From NCBI RefSeq assembly GCF_012163135.1, contig NZ_JAAVUP010000004.1, positions 1 to 64,000 on the forward strand: a DNA stretch of 64,000 nt. The letters are read 5' to 3'. Origin of the DNA: Neoroseomonas oryzicola (lineage in GTDB: Bacteria; Pseudomonadota; Alphaproteobacteria; Acetobacterales; Acetobacteraceae). This document shows, in pieces, positions 43,561 to 54,187 of this stretch. Numbering within the stretch: position 1 is the first letter of the stretch; every line of letters starts with the position of its first letter. The position numbers and the translations under genes are program-made. Below the pieces are notes generated by a model. That model saw only the letters and a list, made by a program, of their open reading frames with translations, was not told the DNA's origin and searched no databases.

Positions 43561-45512
43561 GCATTGGCGCGCGCGCCCTCGCGCTGGTCAAGCGGCACGG
43601 GCCGACCGTCTTCGGCCTGCTGCTGCTGGTCGCGGCGATCTATGTCGTCCAGCGGGAGTTCCGCAACCTCCACTGGAGCGACATCCAGGGGGCGCTGCAC
43701 AGCACGCCGGCGCATGCGCTGTGGGGGGCCGCGGGGTGCACGCTGCTCGCCTACCTGGTGCTGACCGCCTATGACCGGCTTGGGTCGGTCTATGCGGGGC
43801 ATCCGGTGTCCTACGCGCGGACCTCGCTTGCGTCCTTCGTCGCCTATTCTCTGGCGAACAACCTCGGCTTCTCGACCGTGTCGGGGGCGGCGATCCGGTA
43901 TCGCTTCTATGCCGCCTGGGGGCTGAGCCCCGGGGCGATCGCCAAGGTCGTCGCCTTCACCTCGCTGACCTTCGGCCTGGGCGGCTTCGCGCTGGGCGGG
44001 CTGGTGCTGGTGGCGGAGCCCGAGGTGCTGCCCTTCTTCGGGGAGGGCACGCCGCGCTGGGTGATGCAGGCTGCGGGCGTTGCGATGTGGAGCATCGTCG
44101 GGTCCTACATCCTGCTCGCGCGCTTCGTGCCGCATTTCCGCATGTTCGGGCACCAGATCGACCTGCCGGGCCTGCGCATGGCGGTGGCGCAGACGGCGCT
44201 GGCGAGTGCGGACGTCGCGGTGACCGCGATGATCTTCTGGATGCTGCTGCCCCCCGTGGAAGGCCTGACCTTCCTGCATTTCCTCGGCATCTACGTGCTG
44301 GCGCTGTCGGCCGGGATCGTGGCGAACGTGCCGGGCGGGATCGGGGTGTTCGACGGGGCGGTCCTGCTCGGCCTGTCGGGGCACATGGCGGCGCCGGTGG
44401 TGATCGGCGCGTTGCTGCTGTTCCGGCTGTACTACTACATCGTGCCGCTCTTCCTGGCCGGGCTGCTCTTCGCGGGCTTCGAGGCGAGTCAGCGCCGGCA
44501 TGTCTTCGAGAGGATTTCGGCCGAGCGCGGCGTCGCCATCTCCTTCGAGGTGCCGGCGATGGGCGCGCTGGCGGTGATCGCGGCGATGGCGCTGATCGTC
44601 ATCGGCGCGCTGCCGGTGAAGCCGAACGCGCTCGACGGCATCCTCGACCTGCTGGACGACGCGGCGAACCATTTCGCGGCCTCGGTGGTCGGATCGCTGC
44701 TGCTGGTCGCGGCCTATGGGCTGATGCGGCGGCTCGCCATCGCCTGGTGGGCGACGCTGCTGCTGCTGCTGAACGGGGCGCTGATCACCGCGCTGCGGGG
44801 CGAACCCTGGTGGCTGATCGGGCTGTTCCTGCTGATCGCAGGCGTGATCGGCAGCGCGCGCGGGGCCTTCTACCGGCGGGCGCGGCTGACGGCGGAACCG
44901 CTGACCAAGGAGGCGGCGGGCGCGATCGCCGCGGCGGCGCTGTGCGGGCTGGCGCTCGCGACCGTCGCCTACCAGGGCGCCTATGCCGATCTGTCGTGGT
45001 GGGGGCTGGTGCTGTCGGCCGAGGCGCCGCCCTCCCTGCGCTTCGCGGTGGGCGTCGCGGGGGTGCTGCTGCTGGTCGCAGCGGCGCGGCTGCTGCGCCC
45101 GGCCCGGCCGCCTGCGCTTGCCTACGATGCCGGGGTCCGCGCGCGGCTCGCAGCATTCGGGGCCATGGCGCCCGAGGCCTGCGGGGCCGACGGCGCCGTC
45201 TTCGGGGAGGGTGGGCGCGCCGGCTTCGCCTTCGTGAAGCGCGACGGCATCTGGCTCGGCCTCGGCGATCCGGCGGGGGAGGAGCGGGACCGGGTCTCGG
45301 CGATCTGGCGGTTCCGGGACATCTGCGCCCAGGCGGGTGTCGACCCGGCCTTCTGGCGCGTCGGGCCGGACCTGCTGCGCGTCTATGGCGATATCGGCCT
45401 GACGCCGTTCCCGCTGGCCTCGGACCCGGCGCCGCGCTTCCTGGTCTGCCGTGCGGAACGGGACCTCGAGGCGCTCATGCCGTTGCTGCCCGGGGGCGCC
45501 GATGCCCCCTGA
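43557..45512 (+). CDS. mprF: MprF-like membrane protein with short C-terminal domain
   Basis: A 651-residue protein with about a dozen membrane helices. The flippase region includes [20 protein letters not shown] and [19 protein letters not shown], both typical of MprF. MprF adds lysine from Lys-tRNA to phosphatidylglycerol and flips the product. The C-terminal synthase domain (DUF2156) here is only about 130 residues and stops after [10 protein letters not shown], well short of the usual 300 or so, so synthase activity is doubtful. GTG start overlaps lysK. Confidence 0.82.
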   Translation: MSIGARALALVKRHGPTVFGLLLLVAAIYVVQREFRNLHWSDIQGALHSTPAHALWGAAGCTLLAYLVLTAYDRLGSVYAGHPVSYARTSLASFVAYSLANNLGFSTVSGAAIRYRFYAAWGLSPGAIAKVVAFTSLTFGLGGFALGGLVLVAEPEVLPFFGEGTPRWVMQAAGVAMWSIVGSYILLARFVPHFRMFGHQIDLPGLRMAVAQTALASADVAVTAMIFWMLLPPVEGLTFLHFLGIYVLALSAGIVANVPGGIGVFDGAVLLGLSGHMAAPVVIGALLLFRLYYYIVPLFLAGLLFAGFEASQRRHVFERISAERGVAISFEVPAMGALAVIAAMALIVIGALPVKPNALDGILDLLDDAANHFAASVVGSLLLVAAYGLMRRLAIAWWATLLLLLNGALITALRGEPWWLIGLFLLIAGVIGSARGAFYRRARLTAEPLTKEAAGAIAAAALCGLALATVAYQGAYADLSWWGLVLSAEAPPSLRFAVGVAGVLLLVAAARLLRPARPPALAYDAGVRARLAAFGAMAPEACGADGAVFGEGGRAGFAFVKRDGIWLGLGDPAGEERDRVSAIWRFRDICAQAGVDPAFWRVGPDLLRVYGDIGLTPFPLASDPAPRFLVCRAERDLEALMPLLPGGADAP

Positions 45513-45578
45513 AGCGCTTGCAAGACCGGGCCGGGCGGGCCATTCCACCGCCGCCCGCCCCAGCCAAGAGGGAGTTCC

Positions 45579-46883
45579 ATGCGCATCGCCATGATCGGCG
45601 CCGGCTATGTCGGCCTCGTCTCCGGCGCGTGCTTCGCCGAATTCGGCGTCGACGTGACCGTGATGGACGTCGACCCCGACAAGATCGAGGGCCTGCGCGC
45701 GGGCCGCATGCCGATCTACGAGCCGGGGCTCGACAAGCTGGTCGCCGAGAATGTCAGGGACGGGCGGCTGTCCTTCACCACAGACCTGTCCGAGGCGGTG
45801 AAGGGGGCGGATGCGGTCTTCCTCGCGGTCGGCACGCCGACGCGGCGCGGGGACGGGCATGCCGACCTGACCTATGTCTACGCGGCGGCCGAGCAGGTGG
45901 CGAAGGCGGCCGACGGGCCGCTGGTGATCGTCACCAAGTCGACCGTGCCGGTCGGGACGGGGCGGGAGGTGCAGGCGATCGTCCGCCGCGTGCGGCCGGA
46001 GGCGAAGATCTCGGTCGCCTCGAACCCCGAATTCCTGCGCGAGGGCAGCGCGATTGGCGACTTCATGCGGCCTGACCGTGTGGTGATCGGGGTCGATGAC
46101 GAGCACGCCACCACCGTGTTGAAGCGGCTCTACCGGCCGCTCTACCTGATCGAGACGCCGGTGCTCGCCGTCAGCATCGAGAGCGCGGAACTGATCAAGT
46201 ACGCCGCCAACGCCTTCCTCGCGACCAAGATCACCTTCATCAACGAGATCGCGGACCTTTGCGAGAAGGTGGGCGCGGACGTGCACGACGTGGCGCGGGG
46301 CATGGGGCTGGATGGCCGCATCGGGCGGAAGTTCCTCCATCCCGGCCCGGGCTATGGCGGGTCGTGCTTCCCCAAGGACACGCTGGCGCTGGCGCGCACC
46401 GCGCAGGATGCCGGGGCGCCGGTGCGCCTGGTCGAGACGACCATCGCGGTGAACGAGGCGCGCAAGGCGCAGATGGCCGACCGGATCATCGCCGCCCTGG
46501 GCGACAGCCCGGCGGGCAAGCGGGTCGCGGTGCTGGGCGTGACCTTCAAGCCCGAGACGGACGACATGCGCGACGCGCCGTCGCTGGTGATCCTGCCGCG
46601 GCTGGTCGCGGCCGGGGTGCAGGTAGTCGCCTTCGACCCGCAGCCGGCCCATGCGCGGCAGGCCCTGCCGGCGGCGGTGGAGTTCGCCGGCAGCGCCATG
46701 GCCGCGGTACAGCAGGCCGATGCGCTGGTGGTGCTGACGGAATGGAACGAGTTCCGCGCCCTGCCACCGGATCGCCTCAAGTCCGCCATGAAGGGCGGGA
46801 TTGTTCTCGACCTTCGCAATGTCTGGGATCCGGCTGCGATGCGCGCGGCCGGCTTCACCTATTCCTCCATCGGCCGCCCCTGA
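45579..46883 (+). CDS. ugd: UDP-glucose 6-dehydrogenase
   Basis: A 434-residue NAD enzyme oxidising UDP-glucose to UDP-glucuronate for polysaccharides. It has the Rossmann start [20 protein letters not shown], a [17 protein letters not shown] segment, and the catalytic cysteine in [20 protein letters not shown] precedes the ATG. It is followed closely by phosphomannomutase, so both likely feed exopolysaccharide or LPS precursors. Confidence 0.95.
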   Translation: MRIAMIGAGYVGLVSGACFAEFGVDVTVMDVDPDKIEGLRAGRMPIYEPGLDKLVAENVRDGRLSFTTDLSEAVKGADAVFLAVGTPTRRGDGHADLTYVYAAAEQVAKAADGPLVIVTKSTVPVGTGREVQAIVRRVRPEAKISVASNPEFLREGSAIGDFMRPDRVVIGVDDEHATTVLKRLYRPLYLIETPVLAVSIESAELIKYAANAFLATKITFINEIADLCEKVGADVHDVARGMGLDGRIGRKFLHPGPGYGGSCFPKDTLALARTAQDAGAPVRLVETTIAVNEARKAQMADRIIAALGDSPAGKRVAVLGVTFKPETDDMRDAPSLVILPRLVAAGVQVVAFDPQPAHARQALPAAVEFAGSAMAAVQQADALVVLTEWNEFRALPPDRLKSAMKGGIVLDLRNVWDPAAMRAAGFTYSSIGRP

Positions 46884-46893
46884 GGGAACGACC

Positions 46894-48306
46894 ATGACCG
46901 CCTTCCGCCACCGCTTCGATTCCACGGTGCTCCGCGAATACGACATCCGCGGGATCGTCGGGCAGACCCTGAAGCCGGAGGACGCCTTCGCGATCGGCCG
47001 CTGCTTCGGGTCCGTCGTCGTGCGCGCCGGCGGCAAGCGGGTCGCGGTGGGCTATGACGGGCGGCTGTCCTCGCCGGAGCTTGAGGCGCAGCTGGTCGCG
47101 GGCCTGCGCGCCTGCGGGCTCGAGGTGTGCCGGATCGGGCTCTGTGCGACGCCGATGCTGTATTTCGCGGCCTATGACCTGCAGGCCGACGGGGCGGCGA
47201 TGGTCACCGGCAGCCACAACCCGCCGAACTACAACGGCTTCAAGATGATGATCGGCAAGAAGCCCTTCTACGGCAGCGCGATCCAGGAGATCGGGCGCAT
47301 GGCCGCGGAGGGCGACGTGGTGCCGGAAAGCCGCGGCAGCGATCGCCAGGTCGACATCGCCGCGAGCTACGCCGACCGCGTCCTGCAGGACTGGGACGGC
47401 GGCGACCGAAAGCTGAAGGTCGTGTGGGACCCGGGCAATGGCTCGGCCGGGCCGATCGTGAAGGCGCTCGCCTCGCGGCTGCCGGGGACGCATTTCGTCA
47501 TCAACGGCGAGGTCGACGGCACCTTCCCGAACCACCACCCGGATCCGACGGTGGCCAAGAACCTCGAGCAGATCATCGCCGAGGTGAAGCGCGAGAAGGC
47601 CGACCTCGGCATCGCCTTCGACGGTGACGGCGACCGCATCGGCGTGGTCGACAATGAGGGCCACATCTTCTTCGGCGACCAGCTGCTGGTCGTGCTGGCG
47701 CGCGACGTGCTGAAGTCCAAGCCTGGCGGGACCATCATCGCCGACGTGAAGGCGTCCCAGGTGCTGTTCGACGAGGTGGCGAAGGCCGGCGGCAATCCGC
47801 TGATGTGGAAGACCGGGCATTCGCTGATCAAGGCGAAGATGGCCGAGACCGGCAGCCCGCTCGCCGGCGAGATGTCGGGGCACATCTTCTTCGCCGACAA
47901 GTGGTACGGCTTCGACGACGCGCCGTATTCGGCCGTCCGGCTGCTCGGCATCGTCGCGCGCATGAGCGAGAGCCTTTCGACCGTGCGCGCCGCGCTGCCG
48001 CAGGTGATCAACACGCCAGAGCTGCGCTTCAACTGCGAGGAAGCCCGCAAGTTCGAGGTGGTGAAGGAGGTCAAGGACCGCCTCGCCGCCGAGGGGGCCA
48101 AGGTGCAGGACGTCGACGGCGTGCGCGTGCTGACCGAGGATGGCTGGTGGCTGCTGCGTGCGTCGAACACCCAGGCGGTGCTGGTGGCGCGCTGCGAGGC
48201 GTCGAGCGAGGCGGGTCTCGAGCGGCTCAAGGCGCAGCTCGTGAAGCAGCTGGTGGCGAGCGGGCTCGAGGCGCCGGATTTCTCGGCCGAGAACGCGGGT
48301 CACTGA
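46894..48306 (+). CDS. phosphomannomutase/phosphoglucomutase
   Basis: A 470-residue alpha-D-phosphohexomutase. The phosphoserine loop is TGSHNPPN, the metal loop DGDGDRIG, and the phosphate-binding loop is near the C-terminus ([15 protein letters not shown]). It interconverts hexose 1- and 6-phosphates. The ATG at 46894 is 11 nt after the ugd stop, so the two form an operon, closed by a hairpin at the stop codon. Confidence 0.93.
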   Translation: MTAFRHRFDSTVLREYDIRGIVGQTLKPEDAFAIGRCFGSVVVRAGGKRVAVGYDGRLSSPELEAQLVAGLRACGLEVCRIGLCATPMLYFAAYDLQADGAAMVTGSHNPPNYNGFKMMIGKKPFYGSAIQEIGRMAAEGDVVPESRGSDRQVDIAASYADRVLQDWDGGDRKLKVVWDPGNGSAGPIVKALASRLPGTHFVINGEVDGTFPNHHPDPTVAKNLEQIIAEVKREKADLGIAFDGDGDRIGVVDNEGHIFFGDQLLVVLARDVLKSKPGGTIIADVKASQVLFDEVAKAGGNPLMWKTGHSLIKAKMAETGSPLAGEMSGHIFFADKWYGFDDAPYSAVRLLGIVARMSESLSTVRAALPQVINTPELRFNCEEARKFEVVKEVKDRLAAEGAKVQDVDGVRVLTEDGWWLLRASNTQAVLVARCEASSEAGLERLKAQLVKQLVASGLEAPDFSAENAGH

Positions 48307-48329
48307 CGGTCGCCGAAGGCGAGCGTCAG
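48303..48329 (+). terminator. hairpin at the end of the ugd operon (probable terminator)
   Basis: CTGACG and CGTCAG with inner TCGCC/GGCGA around a GAA loop; one G-G mismatch. The stem includes the stop codon of the mutase gene. Only a weak T-rich tail (TAGGTTTCTT) follows, so efficiency is uncertain. Confidence 0.5.
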
Positions 48330-48565
48330 TAGGTTTCTTGATCCCTCAGACGGCGGGCGGCCGGCATCCGCCGGCCTTGCCTTCGCGCCGTGCACTGGCG
48401 TGCTGGCCGCGGTTGGCGATCTGGGCGCGGTCGCGCTGCGCGCTCGCGGATTGCGGCTTGGCCGCGATCCGACGGGCTCGGATGGGCGTGGCTTCCAGCC
48501 AGGCCGCGTAGCGGTCTAGCCTTCCCTCCAGGGGCCTGGGACAGGGCCCTGGAGGAGAACCGGGA

Positions 48566-49546
48566 ATGACCTTCGCACGCCGTTCGCTGCTGCTCGCCGC
48601 GGGCGCCACCCTTGCCGCGCCGGGGCTCGCCCTGGCGCAGGAGTTTCCCAGCCGCCCGATCCGCGTCGTCGTGCCCTTCCCTGCGGGCGGCACGACCGAC
48701 CTGCTGGCGCGGCTGTTCGCGCAGCGGATGACCGAGACGATGGGCCAGTCCGTCGTAGTCGAGAACCGCGGCGGCGGCGGCGGGTCGATCGGCGCCGACG
48801 TCGTCGCGAAGGCGCCGCCGGACGGCTACACCCTGCTGTTCCACAACATCACGTTCCCGACGACGACGGCGACCATGGCGCTCGCCGGCCGCCCGCCGCA
48901 CGACATCGAGCGCGACTTCGCGCCGCTCTCGCTCGGCGCCAACGTGCCGCTGATCATCCTCGCCAATCCGGGCGTGCCGGTGAGCGACCTCAAGGGCTTC
49001 GTCGACTGGGCGAAGGCGCAGCCCAGCCCGCCCTTCTACGGCTCGACCGGGCCTGGATCCTTCATGAACATGGTGGGCGAGGTCCTGAAGCGCGATGCCG
49101 GCATCCGCATGGAGCACGTGCCCTTCCGCGGCGCGGCGCCACTGGTGCAGGAGCTGATTGCGGGGCGCGTGCAGTTCGGCGGGGACCAGATCTCGACCTG
49201 TGTGCAGCATGTGCGGTCGGGCGCGCTCAAGGGGTTGGCGAATGTCGCGTCCCGCCGCGCGCCGATCCTGCCCGACGTGCCGACGGTGCGCGAACAGGGC
49301 TTTCCGTCGCTCGAACTGGAGGGCTGGAACGGCTTCTTCGCGCCGGCGCGCACGCCCGCGCCGGTGATGGCGCGGCTGAACCGCGAGATCGCCGCCGCCG
49401 CGCGCCACCCCGACTTCGTGAAGCGCTGCGAGGAAGTGGGCGCGGAGCCGGTCGGATCCGATGCCGATTCCTTCGGCGTCATGGTCCGCGCGCAATCGGC
49501 GAAGATCGCGGAGCTGGTGGCGAGCGTGAACCTGCGGCCTGAATGA
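48566..49546 (+). CDS. tripartite tricarboxylate transporter substrate-binding protein (Bug family)
   Basis: A 326-residue periplasmic receptor. Signal peptide MTFARRSLLLAAGATLAAPG ending in LALAQ; Bug signatures RPIRVVVPFPAGGTTDLLAR and VVVENRGGGGGSIGA. GGAGGAGAACC precedes the ATG. No TctAB permease is nearby. It overlaps the following AIG2-like gene by ATGA. It is a paralogue of the receptor at 3.0 kb. Confidence 0.9.
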   Translation: MTFARRSLLLAAGATLAAPGLALAQEFPSRPIRVVVPFPAGGTTDLLARLFAQRMTETMGQSVVVENRGGGGGSIGADVVAKAPPDGYTLLFHNITFPTTTATMALAGRPPHDIERDFAPLSLGANVPLIILANPGVPVSDLKGFVDWAKAQPSPPFYGSTGPGSFMNMVGEVLKRDAGIRMEHVPFRGAAPLVQELIAGRVQFGGDQISTCVQHVRSGALKGLANVASRRAPILPDVPTVREQGFPSLELEGWNGFFAPARTPAPVMARLNREIAAAARHPDFVKRCEEVGAEPVGSDADSFGVMVRAQSAKIAELVASVNLRPE

Positions 49547-49884
49547 TCCTGTTCCTCTACGGGACGCTGCTCGATCCCGACGTCCTCGCCCGCATGTCGG
49601 GCGAGCCGGCCCTGGCGCGGCGGTTGCGGCCGGCGCGGCTGGCCGGCTGGCGGCGCGTGTTCCTGCGCGGGACGCCCTATCCGACGCTGGTCGAGGATGC
49701 GGCGGCGGCCGTGGAGGGCGCGGTGCTGCGCGCCGGGCCGGCGGCGCTGGCGCGGCTGTCGGACTATGAGGGCAGCGCCTATGCCCTCACGCCGCTGATC
49801 GTGCAGACGGCGCGCGGGCCGGTGCGGGCGCAGGCCTGGATCGCGCCGCCCTGGCGGGCGGAGGCGGATCGCGACTGGCCGTGA
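49543..49884 (+). CDS. gamma-glutamylcyclotransferase-like (AIG2) protein
   Basis: A 113-residue protein with the family opening FLYGTLLDPDVLARM and a DYEGSAYALTPLIV segment carrying the likely catalytic acidic residue. Members cleave gamma-glutamyl peptides or related compounds. It is short but within the family range. Coupled to the Bug gene by ATGA; its stop abuts the stop of the convergent amine oxidase gene. Confidence 0.82.
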   Translation: MILFLYGTLLDPDVLARMSGEPALARRLRPARLAGWRRVFLRGTPYPTLVEDAAAAVEGAVLRAGPAALARLSDYEGSAYALTPLIVQTARGPVRAQAWIAPPWRAEADRDWP

Positions 49885-51135
49885 TCAGGGGATGGCGCGG
49901 GCGGCTTCGACGCCGCTGAGCCAGGCGCCGGCGACGGTGGCGGCGAAGCGCGGGTGGCAGGCTTCGCCCGCGAAGCAGAGGCGACCATCGTCAAGCGGAC
50001 GCGCCAGCGTCGTGCGCGCGGCCTGCGCGCCGGGGACGGCGTGGCTGTAGGCGCCGCGGAAGAGCGGATCCTCCGCCCAGCGCGTGACCGTCGCGGGACC
50101 GAGGGCGGCGGCGGCGCGCGCGCCGAACACCTTGGCCGCTTCGGCGCGGGCCTCGGCTTCGGCGCGGCGGGCGTCGCCGGCCATCTCCCAGGCGCGGGCG
50201 CCGCCGCAGAAGGCGATCATCAGCGGATCGCCGAAGAGGCGCGAGATCCAGGACATCGGCCGGTCGCCGTCATGCTCGACGGCGCGGCGCAGGCTGACGA
50301 AGGGGGGCATGTCCGGCGCGTCCGGATGGTCCGCGCGGAAGGCGATCTTGGTCAGCAGGCCGAGGGGGAGGGCGTGGATCGCCGCCTGGGTTTCAGCCGG
50401 CAGGGGCGGGTCGAAGGCGATGCCGCCCGCCGCGAGGACGCCGGTGGAGACCGTGACGATCGCCGCGCGCGCCGTGATGCTGCCGAAGGCGCCTTCGGCA
50501 CTGACGCCGCGCGCGCCCCAGCGCAGGCGGTCGACACGGGCGTCCAGTCGGATCGGCAAGCCTTCCGCCAGGCGGGCGACGAGGCCGCCGACGCCCGTGC
50601 GCATGATCAGGTTCGGGCCGTCGAGCGCCGTCGCGGCGACGTCGTGCAGCGACATGCGGGTGAGCTCCGCCGCGCAGATCTGGGCGCCTTCCCAATGCGC
50701 GACCGTCGCGTCCCAGGGGCCGCCGCGTGGGGCCGCGTCGGAGGCCGGGCGGTCGGCGGCTCCGTCGCGGGCGGCGGCGTCGATGGCGGTCCAGAAGGCG
50801 TCCTCGGCGGCGGCGAAGGCGTGGCGCTCCTCGCGCGGGGCGAGGCGGCCTTGGGCGAAGAGGCGGCGTTCGCGGAAGCGGTCATGGTCGATCGGCGCGA
50901 GGCCGAGCGCGTGGGCGAAGGGCGTCAGCGGGTTCTCATCCGCCTGGTGGAGCCAGGACGCGCCGTGGTCGAAGGGGGCGCCGAGGCTGTCGCTCTCCGT
51001 CCAGGCGCGGCCGCCGACGCGGGGGCCGGCTTCCAGCACGACGCAGGTCCTGCCGCGCAGGGCGAGTTCGCGCGCCGCGGCGATGCCGGCGCAGCCGGCG
51101 CCGATGACCAGCACGTCTGGATCGGAAGGGAACAT
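49885..51135 (-). CDS. flavin-containing amine oxidase
   Basis: A 416-residue FAD enzyme. The dinucleotide site is VLVIGAGCAGIAAARELALR followed by VLEAGPRVGGRAWT, the flavin-attachment region DHGASWLH, and a C-terminal RLCFAGEACHP with the usual second FAD contact. It oxidises an amine, possibly a polyamine. The ATG at 51135 is chosen, since the long upstream frame runs through the divergent gene. Confidence 0.85.
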   Translation of the reverse strand: MFPSDPDVLVIGAGCAGIAAARELALRGRTCVVLEAGPRVGGRAWTESDSLGAPFDHGASWLHQADENPLTPFAHALGLAPIDHDRFRERRLFAQGRLAPREERHAFAAAEDAFWTAIDAAARDGAADRPASDAAPRGGPWDATVAHWEGAQICAAELTRMSLHDVAATALDGPNLIMRTGVGGLVARLAEGLPIRLDARVDRLRWGARGVSAEGAFGSITARAAIVTVSTGVLAAGGIAFDPPLPAETQAAIHALPLGLLTKIAFRADHPDAPDMPPFVSLRRAVEHDGDRPMSWISRLFGDPLMIAFCGGARAWEMAGDARRAEAEARAEAAKVFGARAAAALGPATVTRWAEDPLFRGAYSHAVPGAQAARTTLARPLDDGRLCFAGEACHPRFAATVAGAWLSGVEAARAIP

Positions 51136-51172
51136 CGCCGCATCATGCCGCGACACGGTCAGGGGATGAACC

Positions 51173-52279
51173 ATGCTGCAAGCGCCGCCCGCCGAACCCG
51201 GCATGCGTGAGGACGAGGTCGATACGCCGGCGCTGCTGATCGACCTCGACGCCTTCGAGCACAACCTGGACACCATGGCCGCGCTGCTGGCGCCGACGGG
51301 CGCGAAGCTGCGCGCGCATGCCAAGACGCACAAATCGGCCGTGATCGCGAAGCTGCAGATGGCGCGCGGCGCGATCGGGCAATGCGTGCAGAAGGTCGCG
51401 GAGGCGGAGCAGCTCGCCTGGGGCGGCATTCCGGACGTGCTGGTGACGAATCAGGTCGTCAGCCCGCGGAAGCTCGCGCGGCTCGCGGCGCTGGCGAAGA
51501 TCTGCAAGGTGGGGCTCTGCGTGGATGATCCCGCGCAGATCGCGCTGGCGGAGCAGGCGGCCGAGGCGGCTGGCGTGCGCCTGCCGGTGCTGGTCGAGAT
51601 CGATGTCGGCATGGGCCGTGCGGGGATCGAGCATGGCCCGCCCGCGGTGGCGCTGGCGGAGCGGATCGCGGCGAGCAAGCATCTGAGCTTCGGCGGGCTG
51701 CAGGCCTATCACGGCAGCGCGCAGCACATGCGCACGCCGGAGCAGCGCGCTGCGGCGATCGCCGAGGCCGCGGCGCGGTCGCGCCGGACGGTGGAGCAGT
51801 TGAAGCAGCGCGGCCTCGACTGCCCGATCGTCGGCGGTGCGGGCACCGGCACCTTCCGGCACGAGGCGGCGAGCGGCGTCTATACCGAGATCCAGGCGGG
51901 GTCCTACGCCTTCATGGACGTGGACTATGCGAAGAACGAGGACGCGCCGCCCTTCCGCCACGCGCTGTTCGTCCTGGCGCAGGTGATGAGCCGCGCGACG
52001 CCGGGCGTCGCCGTGGTCGATTGCGGCCACAAGGGCGTGGCGGTGGATTCCGGCATGCCCGGCGTGTGGCAGCGGCCGGGGCTGCGCTATGCCGGTGCCT
52101 CGGACGAGCACGGCAAGATCCTGATCGAGGACGGCGAGGCGCCGGTGCTGGGCGAGAAGCTGCGCCTGGTGCCGGGGCATTGCGACCCGACGGTCGATCG
52201 CTACGACTGGTATGTCGGCGTCAGGAAGGGGCGCGTGGAGTGCCTTTGGCCGATCGCCGCGCGCGGCGCGATGGCCTGA
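51173..52279 (+). CDS. D-threonine-aldolase-like / D-3-hydroxyaspartate aldolase family (PLP)
   Basis: A 368-residue fold-type III PLP enzyme. The PLP lysine lies in LRAHAKTHKS. A C-terminal metal site is suggested by VPGHCDPTVDRYDWYV, as in D-threonine aldolases (DSD1-like). It cleaves a D-3-hydroxy amino acid. AGGGGATGAACC precedes the ATG. It is divergent from the amine oxidase gene with only 37 bp between, so the promoters overlap. Confidence 0.85.
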   Translation: MLQAPPAEPGMREDEVDTPALLIDLDAFEHNLDTMAALLAPTGAKLRAHAKTHKSAVIAKLQMARGAIGQCVQKVAEAEQLAWGGIPDVLVTNQVVSPRKLARLAALAKICKVGLCVDDPAQIALAEQAAEAAGVRLPVLVEIDVGMGRAGIEHGPPAVALAERIAASKHLSFGGLQAYHGSAQHMRTPEQRAAAIAEAAARSRRTVEQLKQRGLDCPIVGGAGTGTFRHEAASGVYTEIQAGSYAFMDVDYAKNEDAPPFRHALFVLAQVMSRATPGVAVVDCGHKGVAVDSGMPGVWQRPGLRYAGASDEHGKILIEDGEAPVLGEKLRLVPGHCDPTVDRYDWYVGVRKGRVECLWPIAARGAMA

Positions 52280-52328
52280 ACCGAGCGGATGGCGGTAGCC
52301 TCGGGCGATACCCACGAAGGATCGCCCG

Positions 52329-52973
52329 ATGCTGCCTGTTCCGACAGACATCTATGCCGAGCCCGAGGCCTCCCCCGACGCGCTCGCCAATCTCGGGCCG
52401 TTGCGCGGACTTGCGGGGACCTGGGCAGCGGACAAGGGCATCGACATCAATCCCAAGGCCGCCGGACCCGAACGTCGCGTGTTCCGCGAACATATCCGGA
52501 TGGATCCGATCGATCCGCAGACCAACGGGCCGCAGCTGTTCTACGGGCTGCGCTATCACATCCACATCAATACGCCGGATGAGCAGGTCACCTTCCACGA
52601 CCAGGTCGGCTACTGGCTGTGGGAGCCGGCGACGGGGCTGATCCTGCAGAGCCTCACGATCCCGCGCGGGCAGGTCTTGCTGGCCGCGGGGCAGGCGAAT
52701 GCCGGGGACAAGCGGATCTCGGTCTCGGCGAAGCGCGGCGATGCGCGCTACGGCATCTGCACGAACACCTTCCTCGACGAGGCGTTCCGCACCGACCGCT
52801 ACAGCTGTGCCATCACCTTCAACGACGACGGCAGTTGGTCCTACGAGATCGAGACGGACCTGATGATCCGGGGCACCCAGCCCTTCAGCCATCGCGACAC
52901 GAACACGCTGAGGCTCGTCGCGCCGCCGCAGGTGAACCCGCTGCAGGCTATCCTGAACGGGCAGTCCGGCTGA
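52329..52973 (+). CDS. FABP/nitrobindin-like heme-binding beta-barrel protein
   Basis: A 214-residue protein with the pattern LRGLAGTWAADKGIDINPKA, a YWLWEPATGLILQSLTIPRG stretch and IRGTQPFSHRDTNTLRLV near the end, where a conserved histidine may bind heme. Nitrobindin-type barrels are intracellular and bind heme or small hydrophobic ligands. The stop is 6 bp from the stop of the convergent repressor gene. Confidence 0.75.
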   Translation: MLPVPTDIYAEPEASPDALANLGPLRGLAGTWAADKGIDINPKAAGPERRVFREHIRMDPIDPQTNGPQLFYGLRYHIHINTPDEQVTFHDQVGYWLWEPATGLILQSLTIPRGQVLLAAGQANAGDKRISVSAKRGDARYGICTNTFLDEAFRTDRYSCAITFNDDGSWSYEIETDLMIRGTQPFSHRDTNTLRLVAPPQVNPLQAILNGQSG

Positions 52974-52979
52974 TCCGAC

Positions 52980-53630
52980 CTATTGGCTCGCCCAGACGAT
53001 GCGGTGCATCCAGGCGATCTCGGGCAGTTCGAAGCTGTAGGACGGGTGCGCGGGATTGAGGCTCGCGAGCTCGATGCGCTTGGCGGATTGGCGGCGCAGT
53101 TCCTTGGCCATCACCTCGCCCTTCGCGGTGCGGACCACGACGCGATCGCCGCGGCGCACCGGCGCCGCGGGGGAGACGATCACGACGTCGCCGTCGCGGA
53201 AGACCGGTTCCATGGATTCGCCCGAGATCTCGAGCGCATAGGCGTTGGGGTCGCCGATGTCGGGTAGCGAGATCTCGTCCCAGGATCCGCCGACGGGATA
53301 GCCGCCATCGTCGAAATAGCCATCGCCGCCGGCCTGGGCGAGGCCGATCAGCGGGATGCGCCTTCCGGCGCCACCGCGGCTCGAGCCGCGGGTCAGGGCG
53401 GGGGCGCCGGAGACCAGGGAGGCGAAATCCTCGACGCCGCGGCCGACCGCGTCGAGCACCTTGGCGATGCTCTCGGTGGAGGGCCAGCGGGCGCGACCGT
53501 CGGCGCCGATGCGCTTGGAGGGATTGAAGGCCGTGGGGTCGAGCCCCGCCTTGCGCGCGAGGCCGGAGGCCGAGAGGCCGTGTTCGGCCGCCAGGGCGTC
53601 GAGTGCGCGCCAGATGTCGTCGTGCCGCAT
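52980..53630 (-). CDS. S24-family (LexA/CI-like) phage-type repressor
   Basis: A 216-residue repressor. The N-terminal HTH (LSASGLARKAGLDPTAFNPS) precedes a C-terminal S24 peptidase with the catalytic serine in SGESMEPVFRDGD and the lysine near KGEVMAKEL. Such repressors self-cleave when RecA is activated by DNA damage. It is divergent from the phage-like gene at 53813 and probably controls that cassette through the 182-bp gap. Confidence 0.88.
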   Translation of the reverse strand: MRHDDIWRALDALAAEHGLSASGLARKAGLDPTAFNPSKRIGADGRARWPSTESIAKVLDAVGRGVEDFASLVSGAPALTRGSSRGGAGRRIPLIGLAQAGGDGYFDDGGYPVGGSWDEISLPDIGDPNAYALEISGESMEPVFRDGDVVIVSPAAPVRRGDRVVVRTAKGEVMAKELRRQSAKRIELASLNPAHPSYSFELPEIAWMHRIVWASQ

Positions 53631-53812
53631 TGTGGGCTGCTGTTCCGTTCCGCCGGGCCCAGGACGCGAATCCAGATGTCGCCCCGAGTCGTGGGCAATA
53701 CATCCTAGGTCTGGTGTCGGATTGCAATAGGGACATTTTCCTTTTTTGCCTTGCCGGGCGCAACCTTGGCGGTTAATGTTCTTGTATTGTTCCCCTCATA
53801 GGCGAGACCCCC

Positions 53813-54187
53813 ATGCGCCCTGCTCCCCGCACCGCTCATGCGCCCCGCTTTGGCAGCATCGCCGCCGCGGAACCCTTCCGCTCGGCCGAGGAGGCCTGGC
53901 TCTGGACCATGGCCGCGCTGATCGCTCGCCGCGACGGCGCGCGGGTCACCGCCGGCAAGGGCGAGAAGGTGCGGCCCTGCGAGCCGGACGACGTCATCAA
54001 GTGCCTCGACCGGCTGTACCGGCAGCGGCGGATCGACCTGATCCACGCCCGTGTGATGCGCGTCTGGGGGGAACGGGGCGCCGCGCCCGACCCGCGGCAT
54101 GCCTCGGAACGCGCCGACCATGCCCAGTGGCGCGAGGCGATGAACCGCCTGGAATGGCCGCTGCGCGTGAAGGGGATCGTCGCATGA
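53813..54187 (+). CDS. phage-associated protein of unknown function
   Basis: A 124-residue basic protein beginning MRPAPRTAHAPRFGSIAAAE, with EEAWLWTMAALIARRDGARV and a IKCLDRLYRQRRIDLIHARV segment. No HTH or catalytic motif is certain. AGGCGAGA lies upstream of the ATG. First gene rightward of the repressor; it overlaps the next gene by ATGA. Confidence 0.65.
   Translation: MRPAPRTAHAPRFGSIAAAEPFRSAEEAWLWTMAALIARRDGARVTAGKGEKVRPCEPDDVIKCLDRLYRQRRIDLIHARVMRVWGERGAAPDPRHASERADHAQWREAMNRLEWPLRVKGIVA

Noticed and set aside
43350..47036. Minus-strand open frame of 1228 codons
   Set aside because: It runs antisense through lysK, mprF and ugd, all clearly real. Composition is Arg/His/Gln-rich as expected for the complement of high-GC genes.
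48346..48528. Small minus-strand frame ending GKAGGCRPPAV
   Set aside because: No start codon with a ribosome site. A similar-looking end at 57.2 kb is probably GC-driven. Left out as a gene.
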